Source: Billgrantia sulfidoxydans (GTDB lineage Bacteria; Pseudomonadota; Gammaproteobacteria; Pseudomonadales; Halomonadaceae). From it: a DNA stretch of 64,000 nucleotides. Below, in pieces: positions 56,565 to 64,000 of the stretch (position 1 is its first letter; each line of letters opens with the position of its first letter). The notes beneath the pieces were generated by a model. That model was not told the origin of the DNA. It ran no database searches and saw only the letters and a list, made by a program, of their open reading frames with translations. The position numbers were made by a program, and so were the translations under genes. The DNA is taken from positions 2,170,001 through 2,234,000 of the forward strand of contig NZ_CP053381.1 of assembly GCF_017868775.1 (NCBI RefSeq). Reading direction: 5' to 3'.

Positions 56565-58589
56565 TCAAGAATCGACGGGAGGTGCCATCTTCGCCATACG
56601 CGGTCCTGCGTGGCGCTGGCTCCAGCGCGCCAGCAGCACGGCAGGCAGCAGGGCGGCCATCGCACTGCCCAGCAGTTCGAACTGGCTGAGCGGCACCATG
56701 CCGCCGCCGGGCAGGGCGAACAGCAGGCCGGCCACCAGTACCAGGCCGCGGGCCGGGATTTCATGCAGGGCGCCGATGCCGAGCCTTCCCACGCCGATCA
56801 AATAGCCCTGCATGGCCGAGGCAAACAGCACGATGCCGATCACGGCCTGAACGAACACCAGGCCGATTTGCCATGCCTCTCCCTGCATGATCAAGGCGGG
56901 ATTGAGCACGAACAGGAAGGGAATGAAATAGATCACGCTGCCCAGGCGCATGGCCTGGAGGCCCGTGGCCATGGGGCGAGCGCCGGCCACGGTGGCGGCG
57001 GCGAAGGCGCCCAGCGCCACCGGCGGGGTGATGAAGCTGAGCATGCCCCAATAGAGAATGAACATGTGCACCGCCATGGGATCGAGCCCACCCCCCTGGA
57101 TCAGCGCCGGCGCCAGCGCCACGGCGAGGAAGATATAGGCCGCGGTGACGGTCATGCCGATACCGAGCACGAAGCTGGTCAGGGCGCCCATGATCAGCAG
57201 CAGCGGCACGCTGCCGCCGGCGATATGGATGAAGTCGTTGGCGATGGTGCCGGAGAGCCCGGTCATCGACAGCGCGCCGACCAGCATGCCGACGCCGGCC
57301 AGGATCGCGATCAGTTCGGCGAACAGCTTGGCCGCCGAGGAGAGCGATTCGCCCAGCTCGCGTAGCCCCCAGCGGTTGCGACGCGAGAACTGGTTGAGCA
57401 CCAGCAGCAGTGCGGTGGCATAGAAGGGCGCCACGGCTTCGCGCTGCATCACCAGCAGCATCCACACCAGCAGGGCGAAGACGAAGATGAAGTACCAGCC
57501 TTGCTTGAGGGTCTGGGCGATCGAGGGCAGTTCCGCGGCGGGCAGGCCCTGGATGTCGTGGCGCGCCGCATAGGCATCGATCTGGATGAACAGACCGAGG
57601 AAATAGAGAATCGAGGGGATCACCGCAGCCAACGCCACGGCGGCATAGGGTACGTCGAGGAACATCGCCATGACGAAGGCGGTGGCGCCCATGACCGGCG
57701 GCATCAACACGCCGCCGGTGGAGGCGCAGGCCTCGACGCCGCCCGCGAACGAGCGGCCCATGCCGATGCGGCGCATGGCGGGGATCGACAGCACGCCGGT
57801 GGTCAGCACGTTGCTGATCACGCTGCCGCTCATCGAGCCCATCAGACCGCTGGAGAAGATCGACACCTTGGCCGGGCCGCCGCGCACGTGGCCCAGCAGG
57901 GCGAAGGCCAGGTCGATGAAGAACTTGCCGCCGCCGCTCTTCTGCAATACCACGCCGAAGACGAGGAAGCCGATGACCAGACCGGCGAAGGCCTGCAGCG
58001 GTACGCCCATGATGCTCTCGGTGCTCATGGTGTGATACATGGCGGTTTCCTCCAGAGTGGAGGGAAACGCCTGGATCGGCCCGGGCACGATATCGGCTAC
58101 CAGCGGGTAGAGCGAGAAGGTCGCCACGATCACCGCGATCGGCCAGCCGCCGGCACGCCGGGCGGCCTCGACAATCAGCAGCCACCAGGCATAGCTGGCC
58201 AGAATGGCCGTATCGGGGGCGGCAAAGGCCCAGCCGCGCTCGAGGATCGACTCGGCGTGATAGACGAAGTAGCCACCGACGATCAGGGTGACGGCGCTGA
58301 GCAGGTAGTCGTACCAGGGCACCGGGAGGTGCTGCCGCGAAGGCAAGGCCGGCCACAGCAGATAGACCAGCGGCAGCAGCAGGGCCACCACGGCGTAGTA
58401 GAACTGCGTCTCCAGTCCGGTCACGAAGCGCAACCAGCCCAGGTTGAACAGGTAGTCCAGCGTCATGGCCATCAGCACGACCGTCACCGCGCCGGGTATC
58501 CAGCGCAGGGCGGTGGGCAGCGAGCGAACGTGGGTAATCTTTTCCTTGAGCTGGCGTGGCGACTCGGGGGGCGAAGTGGCGGTGGTCAT
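56565..58589 (-). CDS. TRAP transporter fused permease (DctQ-DctM, TAXI-associated)
   Basis: A 674-residue membrane protein of the fused TRAP permease type: small-subunit-like N-terminus, then a DctM-like core (SSGLMGSMSGSVISNVLTTGV, STGGVLMPPVMGATAFVMA, ALAPALIQGGGLDPMAVHMF, SFITPPVALGAFAAATVAG). TAXI receptors pair with fused permeases, and a TAXI gene is the next gene upstream. It starts 64 bases after that gene, across a strong hairpin, and the hydratase gene follows by 57 bases. So import and beta-oxidation genes share a transcript. Confidence 0.93.
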   Translation of the reverse strand: MTTATSPPESPRQLKEKITHVRSLPTALRWIPGAVTVVLMAMTLDYLFNLGWLRFVTGLETQFYYAVVALLLPLVYLLWPALPSRQHLPVPWYDYLLSAVTLIVGGYFVYHAESILERGWAFAAPDTAILASYAWWLLIVEAARRAGGWPIAVIVATFSLYPLVADIVPGPIQAFPSTLEETAMYHTMSTESIMGVPLQAFAGLVIGFLVFGVVLQKSGGGKFFIDLAFALLGHVRGGPAKVSIFSSGLMGSMSGSVISNVLTTGVLSIPAMRRIGMGRSFAGGVEACASTGGVLMPPVMGATAFVMAMFLDVPYAAVALAAVIPSILYFLGLFIQIDAYAARHDIQGLPAAELPSIAQTLKQGWYFIFVFALLVWMLLVMQREAVAPFYATALLLVLNQFSRRNRWGLRELGESLSSAAKLFAELIAILAGVGMLVGALSMTGLSGTIANDFIHIAGGSVPLLLIMGALTSFVLGIGMTVTAAYIFLAVALAPALIQGGGLDPMAVHMFILYWGMLSFITPPVALGAFAAATVAGARPMATGLQAMRLGSVIYFIPFLFVLNPALIMQGEAWQIGLVFVQAVIGIVLFASAMQGYLIGVGRLGIGALHEIPARGLVLVAGLLFALPGGGMVPLSQFELLGSAMAALLPAVLLARWSQRHAGPRMAKMAPPVDS

Positions 58590-58611
58590 GGCAGCATCCG
58601 TGAGGCGGCAA

Positions 58612-58630
58612 GGGGCGGCATGGCCGCCCC
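58612..58630 (-). repeat. Hairpin between TAXI receptor and permease genes
   Basis: A perfect 8-bp stem GGGGCGGC / GCCGCCCC with loop ATG in the 64-base gap. No T-run; likely an mRNA-stabilising element that favours the receptor transcript. Confidence 0.65.
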
Positions 58631-58653
58631 GGAATCAGTCGCTGGTGACGCGA

Positions 58654-59814
58654 TCATTCGAAGACAGGATCGAAGCCGGCGTCGCGCAGGGCCGTGGCGC
58701 GCGCTTGCATCCAGGCGTCGCGGAACGCCTCTTCGTCCGAGGGCGCATCCTCGATGAAGGCGTTCCAGGTCTCGAGCAGCAGCTCCTGGCGTTCGACCAG
58801 CGAGTCCTGGTGCGCCTGCATGTCATCGGTCCATTCACCGATCTCCTTGTAGTACTCGACCACGGCGTCGTGGAACGGCAGCACCCAGGTCAGGTCCTGG
58901 TACTCCAGGGCGTAGCCCACCGCGCCGGGCGCGGCATCCTTGTAGTCGTCGTAGTTGTCCTGCAGCGCCTTGATCAGGCCGTAGGCGACGTTGTCATCGA
59001 GGTCCTGGTTGGCCACCACGATCGGGTACGGGTAGCTGGCGCTGGGCACGGGATTGTCGGCGCTGACGTCGCCGGCCCCGGCGGTGACCTCGTGGGGCTG
59101 GAAGTAGGGCGCTACCGCCAGCATGCGCTCCCAGCCCTCGGCGTCGTCGGGGTCGAGCACCGGCCAACTGATGCCGCGGGGGCTGCTGGCGAGCTGCTGG
59201 GCGGGCGGCGTGACGGTGGTGGTGAAGGAGGCATCGACGTCGCCGGCGATGATGCCGTCGAAGGAGCGCGCATAGCCGGGGTAGTCGACGCGCTCGACGT
59301 CGTCCCAGGTCAGCCCGCCGAAGGCCAGGTAGGCCTCGGTGCCCTTGTTGAGGGCGTCGTCACCACGGATATAGGCGATGCGCTTGCCGGCCAGGTCGGC
59401 CGGGGTTTCGACGTCGAGGTCGCCAGCCACCGCCAGCGACAGGCCGAAGGAGGCGGTGGAGGTCGTGAGCACCCGGATGGGCTGGGGGCCCCAGTCGCGG
59501 TCGGCGAACATCAATACACCCTCCGCGCCGTAGTAGCTGGCGATACCGCAGGCGCAGAGGTCGACGCGGCCCTGCTTGAGCGGCGTCATGCGCGAGACGT
59601 CATTGTCGCCGGGCAGGACGCGCACCGAGGTGCCGTAGTGGTTCTGCAGCATGTTGCCGATGGCCACGGCCTGGGCATAGCCGCTGGAATTGGTGCCGTA
59701 GGCGGTCCAGGCCATGGTGCGCGGCAATTCGACCTCGGCGGACTGGGCGACGCCGGCGCAGAGCAGCGAGAGCGGAAGGGCGATGAAGGCGAGCGGATGG
59801 GACAGCTGGCGCAT
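58654..59814 (-). CDS. TAXI-family TRAP transporter substrate-binding protein
   Basis: A 386-residue periplasmic receptor. Signal peptide MRQLSHPLAFIALPLSLLCAGVAQSA, then AWTAYGTNSSGYAQAVAIGNML, the region that in TAXI proteins carries the T/S-binding motif, and VDLCACGIASYYGAEG. ATG 59814 fits the signal peptide; the longer frame adds a non-signal leader through operator DNA. First gene of a TAXI-permease-hydratase operon under an operator-bracketed promoter. It is longer than typical TAXI receptors (about 320) and acidic. Ligand unknown, probably the carboxylic acid activated by the cluster's ligase. Confidence 0.88.
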   Translation of the reverse strand: MRQLSHPLAFIALPLSLLCAGVAQSAEVELPRTMAWTAYGTNSSGYAQAVAIGNMLQNHYGTSVRVLPGDNDVSRMTPLKQGRVDLCACGIASYYGAEGVLMFADRDWGPQPIRVLTTSTASFGLSLAVAGDLDVETPADLAGKRIAYIRGDDALNKGTEAYLAFGGLTWDDVERVDYPGYARSFDGIIAGDVDASFTTTVTPPAQQLASSPRGISWPVLDPDDAEGWERMLAVAPYFQPHEVTAGAGDVSADNPVPSASYPYPIVVANQDLDDNVAYGLIKALQDNYDDYKDAAPGAVGYALEYQDLTWVLPFHDAVVEYYKEIGEWTDDMQAHQDSLVERQELLLETWNAFIEDAPSDEEAFRDAWMQARATALRDAGFDPVFE

Positions 59815-59844
59815 GGGAGACTCCTGTGCCGTGGGCGATTGTTG

Positions 59845-59859
59845 TTTTGCTATGCGGTA
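59845..59859. promoter_or_regulatory. Shared 15-bp operator, copy 3 (downstream of the TAXI promoter)
   Basis: TTTTGCTATGCGGTA, same pattern as the copies at 50232 and 50316. It lies 22 bases beyond the -10 box, in the transcribed leader of the TAXI gene. Confidence 0.65.
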
Positions 59860-59881
59860 TTTAATTCCGAAACTGAGGTCG

Positions 59882-59910
59882 ATACTAGAAAGGCACTGCG
59901 ACGCTGTCAA
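59882..59910 (-). promoter_or_regulatory. Promoter of the TAXI-TRAP-hydratase operon
   Basis: Minus strand: perfect -35 TTGACA (59910-59905), 17-base spacer, -10 TAGTAT (59887-59882). Start codon at 59814. A strong promoter that would need repression, bracketed by two operator copies. Confidence 0.8.
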
Positions 59911-59929
59911 CGGATCCACGCCACTGCCT

Positions 59930-59944
59930 TTCCGCTAGGCGGAA
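59930..59944. promoter_or_regulatory. Shared 15-bp operator, copy 4 (upstream)
   Basis: TTCCGCTAGGCGGAA with perfect 6-bp arms, the best of the four copies. It is 85 bases from copy 3 and 19 bases upstream of the -35 box. The remaining intergenic DNA to 60072 holds nothing else I can support. Confidence 0.75.
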
Positions 59945-60072
59945 TGCCGCCGTGCGGTGTTTCGGGAAGGCTGGAAAAAGAAAGGCTTGGCAGGCTTTTT
60001 TTCGGACAGCGCAGCGCGCCCTACGACCAAGGTATAGGCGTGCAGACGGTGATCTGAGTGGGGGTGGCGGCG

Positions 60073-61785
60073 TTATTCCGATGGGCGCGACAGTTCCCGC
60101 CAGGCGGCGTAGCTACTGAGGAACACGCGTCCGGTCATGTCGTCGAGGAAATCGCTGCGCTTGAGCTGGTCCATCACCGGCCCCTTCACTTCGGCCAGGT
60201 GCAGGGTGACACGGGAGTCCTTGAGGCGAGCGTTGATGGCGTCCAGGCTCTCCAGCGCCGAGGCGTCGATCAGGTTGACCGCCGAGCAGATCAACACCAC
60301 GTGCTCAAGTTCCGGTCGCGTCGCCACCAGGTCGTAGACGGTATCCTCCAGGTAGCGGGCATTGGCGAAGTAGAGGCTCTCGTCGATGCGCAGCAACGCC
60401 AGGTGACTGGCGGTCTCGGTGTCGTGCCGTTCGACGTTGCGGAAGTGCTCGGTACCGGCAATGCGCCCGACCAGAGCGCTGTGGGGGCGACTGGTGCGAT
60501 AGAGGAACAGCGCGATGGAGAGCCCCACGCCGCCGAGGATACCGGCCTCGACCCCCTCGACCAGGGTCAGCAGGATGGTCGCGGCCATAGCCGAGAAGTC
60601 GCTGCGCGAGTAGCGCCAGGTCTGGCGGATCATGGACACGTCGACCAGCGTGATGATCGATACGGTGATGGTGGCGGCGAGGGTGGCGATGGGCAAATGG
60701 TGCAGTGCCGGGGTGAGGAACAGCGTCACCGCGCCGATGCCGAGCATGGCGAACATGCCGGCCAGCGGGGTTTGCGCCCCGGCGTCGTAGTTGATCACGG
60801 TGCGGGTCAGGCCGCCGCTGACCGGCATGCCGGCGGTGAAGGCCGCGGCGAGGTTGGTGCCACCCAAGGCGAGCAGCTCCTGGTTGGGCGAGATGCGCTC
60901 GCGCCGGCGTGCGGCGAGCATCTGGCCCATGGAGACGGACTCGACGAAGCCGACGATGCTGATCAACAGCGCCGGTACCAGCAGGGCCTGCCACGTTGCC
61001 GCATCGAAGCCGGGCAGGGTCAGCGGCGGCAGGCCCTGAGGGATGTCGCCGATCACCGCCACACCGCGCTGCTCCAGCCCCCAGTGCCAGGTCGCCAGTG
61101 TCGTGACCGCCACCGCCAAGACCGGGCCGGCCCGGGTCAGCAGGTCGGCCAGGGAGCGGGGCAGGCCGAGCCGGCGCAGGCTGGAGCGACCATACTGGCG
61201 CAGCCACAGCAGGAAGATGAGGGTTCCTGCGCCGATGACCAGGGTCGGCAGATGCAGGCCGGGCAGCTCCCGCACCAGCTCCACCACTCGCGGCAACAGG
61301 TCCCGCGCCGCGAGCTCGATCCCGAGCAGGTAACCCGCCTGGCTGGCGGCGATGAGAATGCCGGCGGCCGAGAGGAAACCGCCAATGACCGGATGGCTCA
61401 GGAAATTGGCGACGAAGCCCATGCGCAGCAGGCCCATGGCCACCAGGATGAGGCCCGACAGCAGCGACAGGATCAGCGCCGCCTCGACGTATTCCGGGGT
61501 GCCTGGCGCGGCTACCCCAGAGAGCGCCGCGCCAGTCATCAGCGCAATGATCGCCACCGGCCCCACGGCCAGCGTGCGACTGGTGCCGAGCAGGGTGTAT
61601 GCCAGGCTCGGCAGCAGGCTGGCGTACAGGCCGACCACCGCCGGCAGGCCGGCCAGCACGGCGTAGGCCAGGGACTGGGGGATCACCATGACGGTGACGA
61701 TGAGGCCTGCCAGCAGGTCGGCGCCGCCGAGGCGACGGTTGTAGTGGGGCAGCCAGGTAAGGACCGGAAGGTAGCGTCTGAGCAT
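60073..61785 (-). CDS. SulP-family anion transporter with STAS domain
   Basis: A 570-residue SulP permease. The membrane part starts WLPHYNRRLGGADLLAGLIVTVMVIPQSLAYAVLAG, the classic SulP signature region, and has about 12-14 segments. The cytoplasmic STAS domain spans about 440-560 (LICSAVNLIDASALESLDAI). ATG 61785 is preferred; an ATG at 61821 would add 12 residues over the poly-G tract. Likely substrates are sulfate or bicarbonate. Divergent from metY, which uses sulfide made from sulfate, so sulfate uptake is reasonable. Confidence 0.88.
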   Translation of the reverse strand: MLRRYLPVLTWLPHYNRRLGGADLLAGLIVTVMVIPQSLAYAVLAGLPAVVGLYASLLPSLAYTLLGTSRTLAVGPVAIIALMTGAALSGVAAPGTPEYVEAALILSLLSGLILVAMGLLRMGFVANFLSHPVIGGFLSAAGILIAASQAGYLLGIELAARDLLPRVVELVRELPGLHLPTLVIGAGTLIFLLWLRQYGRSSLRRLGLPRSLADLLTRAGPVLAVAVTTLATWHWGLEQRGVAVIGDIPQGLPPLTLPGFDAATWQALLVPALLISIVGFVESVSMGQMLAARRRERISPNQELLALGGTNLAAAFTAGMPVSGGLTRTVINYDAGAQTPLAGMFAMLGIGAVTLFLTPALHHLPIATLAATITVSIITLVDVSMIRQTWRYSRSDFSAMAATILLTLVEGVEAGILGGVGLSIALFLYRTSRPHSALVGRIAGTEHFRNVERHDTETASHLALLRIDESLYFANARYLEDTVYDLVATRPELEHVVLICSAVNLIDASALESLDAINARLKDSRVTLHLAEVKGPVMDQLKRSDFLDDMTGRVFLSSYAAWRELSRPSE

Positions 61786-61805
61786 CCGTCTCTTCGTGTC
61801 AGGGT

Positions 61806-61814
61806 GGGGGGGGG
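61806..61814. repeat. Poly-G(9) tract between sulP and metY
   Basis: Nine G in a row in the 123-base divergent intergenic region. It lies 21 bases upstream of the sulP start and 95 bases before metY. It could vary in length and affect promoter spacing. A weak promoter for metY, TTGAGT (61847-61852) with TATAGA (61872-61877), lies downstream of it. Confidence 0.5.
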
Positions 61815-61908
61815 AATGCACAGACTAAACGATATTGGTGGATGGGTTGAGTCTTGGTTAGCATCGAGTGATATAGACGAAACCCCCTTTGACCATATAG
61901 GACACCTC

Positions 61909-63183
61909 ATGAAGCCCGAAACCATCGCCCTGCACCACGGCTACGCCCCCGACGACCAGCACGCCGTGGCCGTGCCGATCCACCAGACCACCTCGTTCTC
62001 CTTCGACAGCGCCCAGCATGCCGCCGACCTCTTCGACCTCAAGGTCGAGGGCAACATCTACTCGCGCATCATGAATCCCACCTGCGCGGTGCTGGAGCAG
62101 CGCATCGCCGCGCTGGAGGGAGGCATCGCCGGCCTGGCGGTGGCCTCCGGCATGGCCGCGATCACCTACGCGATACAGACCATTGCCGAGGCTGGCGACA
62201 ACATCGTTTCGATCAGCGAGCTGTACGGCGGCACCTACAATCTGTTCGCTCATACCCTGCCGCGGCAGGGCATCGAGGTGCGCTTCGCCGACAAGGACGA
62301 TCTCGACGGCATCGAATCGCTGATCGATGCCCGCACCAAGGCGGTGTTCTGCGAAAGCGTGGGCAACCCCTCGGGCAGCGTGGTCGACATGGCCCGGCTG
62401 GCAGAGGTCGCCCACCGCCACGGCGTGCCGGTGATCGTCGACAACACCGTAGCCACGCCGTTCCTGTGGCGTCCGATCGAGCACGGGGCGGACATCGTCA
62501 TTCACTCCGCCACCAAGTACATCGGCGGCCACGGCACCACCGTGGGGGGCGTCATCGTCGATTCCGGAAAGTTTCCGTGGGCTGACCATGCCCAGCGCTT
62601 CCCGCTGCTCAACGAGCCGGATGTCTCCTACCACGGGGTGAGCTATACCCGTGACGTGGGCGAGGCCGCCTTCATCGCTCGCGCGCGGGTGGTGCCGCTG
62701 CGCAACATGGGCGCAGCGCTCTCTGCCCAAGCGGCGTGGAATCTGCTGCAGGGGCTGGAGACGCTGGCGTTGCGCATCGAGCGCATCTGCGACAATGCCC
62801 AGCGCGTGGCCGAGTACCTGGAAGGGCATCCGGCGGTGACCTGGGTACAGTACGCCGGCCTGGCCGGCCACAAGGATCACGCCCTGGCCAAGCGCTACAT
62901 GAACGGCCACGCCTCGGGCATCCTCAGCTTCGGCATCCAGGGTGGCCGCGAGGCGGGAGCCCGCTTCTACGATGCGCTGGGCATGATCCTGCGCCTGGTC
63001 AACATCGGCGACGCCAAGACCTGTTCGTCGATTCCGGCCTCGACCACCCACCGTCAGCTCAGCGACGACGAACTCGTCGCCGCCGGCGTGACGCCCGACA
63101 TGGTGCGCCTCTCCATCGGCATCGAGCACGTCGACGACATCATCGCCGACCTGGAACAGGCGCTGGCCGCCAGCCAGGCTTGA
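61909..63183 (+). CDS. metY: O-acetylhomoserine (thiol)-lyase / homocysteine synthase
   Basis: A 424-residue PLP enzyme of the Cys/Met metabolism family that makes homocysteine from O-acetylhomoserine and sulfide. Typical segments: PIHQTTSFSFDSAQHAADLF, YSRIMNPTCAVLEQRIAALEGG, the PLP Lys K203 in IHSATKYIGGHGTTVGG, and GDAKTCSSIPASTTHRQLS. The length (about 425) and long insertion distinguish MetY from MetB/MetC. ATG 61909 has AGGA upstream; the long open frame before it is the antisense of sulP. Confidence 0.95.
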   Translation: MKPETIALHHGYAPDDQHAVAVPIHQTTSFSFDSAQHAADLFDLKVEGNIYSRIMNPTCAVLEQRIAALEGGIAGLAVASGMAAITYAIQTIAEAGDNIVSISELYGGTYNLFAHTLPRQGIEVRFADKDDLDGIESLIDARTKAVFCESVGNPSGSVVDMARLAEVAHRHGVPVIVDNTVATPFLWRPIEHGADIVIHSATKYIGGHGTTVGGVIVDSGKFPWADHAQRFPLLNEPDVSYHGVSYTRDVGEAAFIARARVVPLRNMGAALSAQAAWNLLQGLETLALRIERICDNAQRVAEYLEGHPAVTWVQYAGLAGHKDHALAKRYMNGHASGILSFGIQGGREAGARFYDALGMILRLVNIGDAKTCSSIPASTTHRQLSDDELVAAGVTPDMVRLSIGIEHVDDIIADLEQALAASQA

Positions 63184-63190
63184 GCCAGTC

Positions 63191-63237
63191 GGGCACGGGA
63201 GCGGGCCGTCTCGTACGAGGGGCCCGCAGCGGGTGCC
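63191..63237 (+). terminator. Compound hairpin after metY
   Basis: Outer arms GGCAC / GTGCC, inner arms GCGGGCC / GGCCCGC and a central CTCGTACGAG dyad, starting 8 bases after the metY stop. No T-run follows, so termination is uncertain. Confidence 0.45.
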
Positions 63238-63369
63238 AAAGCGTTGATATCGGCCGCGCGGAGCCCGACTTGAGTCGTGCTTTCGTCTGTCAGGCCAAAG
63301 TGGTGATGCGAATGCCGCTTACATGGCGTTAATCTCTGACAAATCCCAGTAACAAAGAGACGAGACGCC

Positions 63370-64000
63370 ATGCGGATCCTGATGCTTCTACTGGCCGCGG
63401 TTTCGCTTGCCGGTGGACTTCTTCTTTCCTACCTGGAGGGGGCGGGCTGGCAGGCCTTCGCTGGGATCGGCCTCGGGCTGGTGAGCGGCCTTGCGCTGGC
63501 GCTGAGCGGCATGGCGGCGGTCTATCGCGCCGATGCCGACAGCCTCGCCAACGGCCGTATCGCATGGTTGCCCGTCACCCGCGACTACTTCTCGCTGCGT
63601 CGAATGGCCCATGGCCTTATTCGCCAGGCCAGCGCCACGGCTATCGCCTCTGCCGAAGTGTCCCACCACGCCGATCGCATGGACCAGCGCCTGGAACGGC
63701 AGGAGCAGACCGTGCGCGAGGCCTCGTCGAGCATGGCGGCGATCACTTCGGCGATCGAACAGGTGGCCGCCAGCGCTTCCAACGTGGCCACGCTCGCCAG
63801 TCGTTCGCGTGACGCCAGCCATGTGAGTCGCGAATCGCTGGGCCAGGTCATCGAGGAGATGCAGGCACTCGCCGAGCGCTCCGAAGAGGCGCTGGAGCTG
63901 CTCAACATGCTGAGCCAGAAGGCCGACAGCGTGCGCCACGTGACCTCGCTGATCGAGGAGATCGCCGAGCAGACCAACCTGCTCTCGCTCAACGCCTCGA
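63370..64000 (+). CDS. Methyl-accepting chemotaxis-like protein, N-terminal part (cut by window end)
   Basis: The first 210 codons of a gene that runs off the window. Two membrane segments (about residues 2-22 and 27-50) with only a few residues between are followed directly by a long helical cytoplasmic region. It reaches the chemoreceptor hallmark VTSLIEEIAEQTNLLSLNAS. There is no periplasmic sensor domain and no recognisable PAS or HAMP domain. So the protein either senses via its membrane part or cytoplasm, or responds to a partner. ATG 63370 has a weak RBS (AAAGAGACGAG). Confidence 0.8.
   Translation, partial: MRILMLLLAAVSLAGGLLLSYLEGAGWQAFAGIGLGLVSGLALALSGMAAVYRADADSLANGRIAWLPVTRDYFSLRRMAHGLIRQASATAIASAEVSHHADRMDQRLERQEQTVREASSSMAAITSAIEQVAASASNVATLASRSRDASHVSRESLGQVIEEMQALAERSEEALELLNMLSQKADSVRHVTSLIEEIAEQTNLLSLNAS

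Noticed and set aside
59985..60003. Possible terminator with a T-run (AAAGGCTTGGCAGGCTTTTTTT) after sulP/TAXI intergenic region
   Set aside because: The AGGCT units are direct, not inverted, repeats, so no stem forms.
61847..61908. MetJ-type box upstream of metY
   Set aside because: ATATAGACGAA resembles a half AGACGTCT site only; no tandem repeats are present.
60058..63183. Very long plus-strand open frame that includes metY
   Set aside because: The part before 61909 is the antisense of sulP with low-complexity His/Gln/Arg-rich translation; only the metY part is real.

Overview
The window is a chromosomal segment from a high-GC gammaproteobacterium, most likely Halomonas or another member of the Halomonadaceae. 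The evidence is the tig-clpP-clpX-lon-hupB-ppiD order behind a Pro/Arg/His tRNA cluster, acidic proteins, several TRAP transporters, and the overall gene content. This placement is inferred from gene order and protein features; no database search was possible. I see no prophage, complete insertion sequence, CRISPR array or rRNA.

Positions 1-26,433 are mostly core genes: an amino-acid oxidase-like flavoenzyme, pyrC, a lone polysaccharide pyruvyl transferase, mtnN-luxS (SAH recycling and AI-2), folD, tRNAs Pro/Arg/His/His, then tig, clpP, clpX, lon, hupB and ppiD. After these come a COG0523 GTPase with a Zur-like box, lpxH, ppiB, glnS-cysS, a DUF1853 gene and an osmF/yehYXW-type ABC importer.

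Positions 26,434-46,544 are accessory. A 617-residue, very acidic, cysteine-free protein is probably exported. A branched-chain 2-oxoacid dehydrogenase operon (E1alpha, E1beta, E2 with two lipoyl domains) is followed by a Ser/Thr-kinase-like gene. A VOC protein, a LysR regulator and a DctPQM TRAP transporter diverge from the 5-oxoprolinase genes pxpABC across an operator-rich intergenic region. A GntR regulator, a ribbon-helix-helix protein and an Mla-like lipid transport operon follow; a 144-bp palindromic element abuts the start of the Mla operon.

Positions 46,545-59,960 form an apparent catabolic regulon that I could not match to a named pathway. It contains an IclR regulator, PaaJ-like thiolase, PaaH-like dehydrogenase, acyl-CoA dehydrogenase, acyl-CoA ligase, hotdog thioesterase, an unknown permease, an enoyl-CoA hydratase with a dehydrogenase-like remnant at its C-terminus, and a TAXI-TRAP importer. 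Two promoters in this cluster, 9.6 kb apart, are each bracketed by the same pair of 15-bp palindromes, 84 and 85 bp apart and at almost identical distances from the -35 and -10 boxes. This suggests one repressor, plausibly the local IclR protein, controls uptake and oxidation of one organic acid. The window ends with a SulP transporter, metY and the start of a chemoreceptor-like gene.
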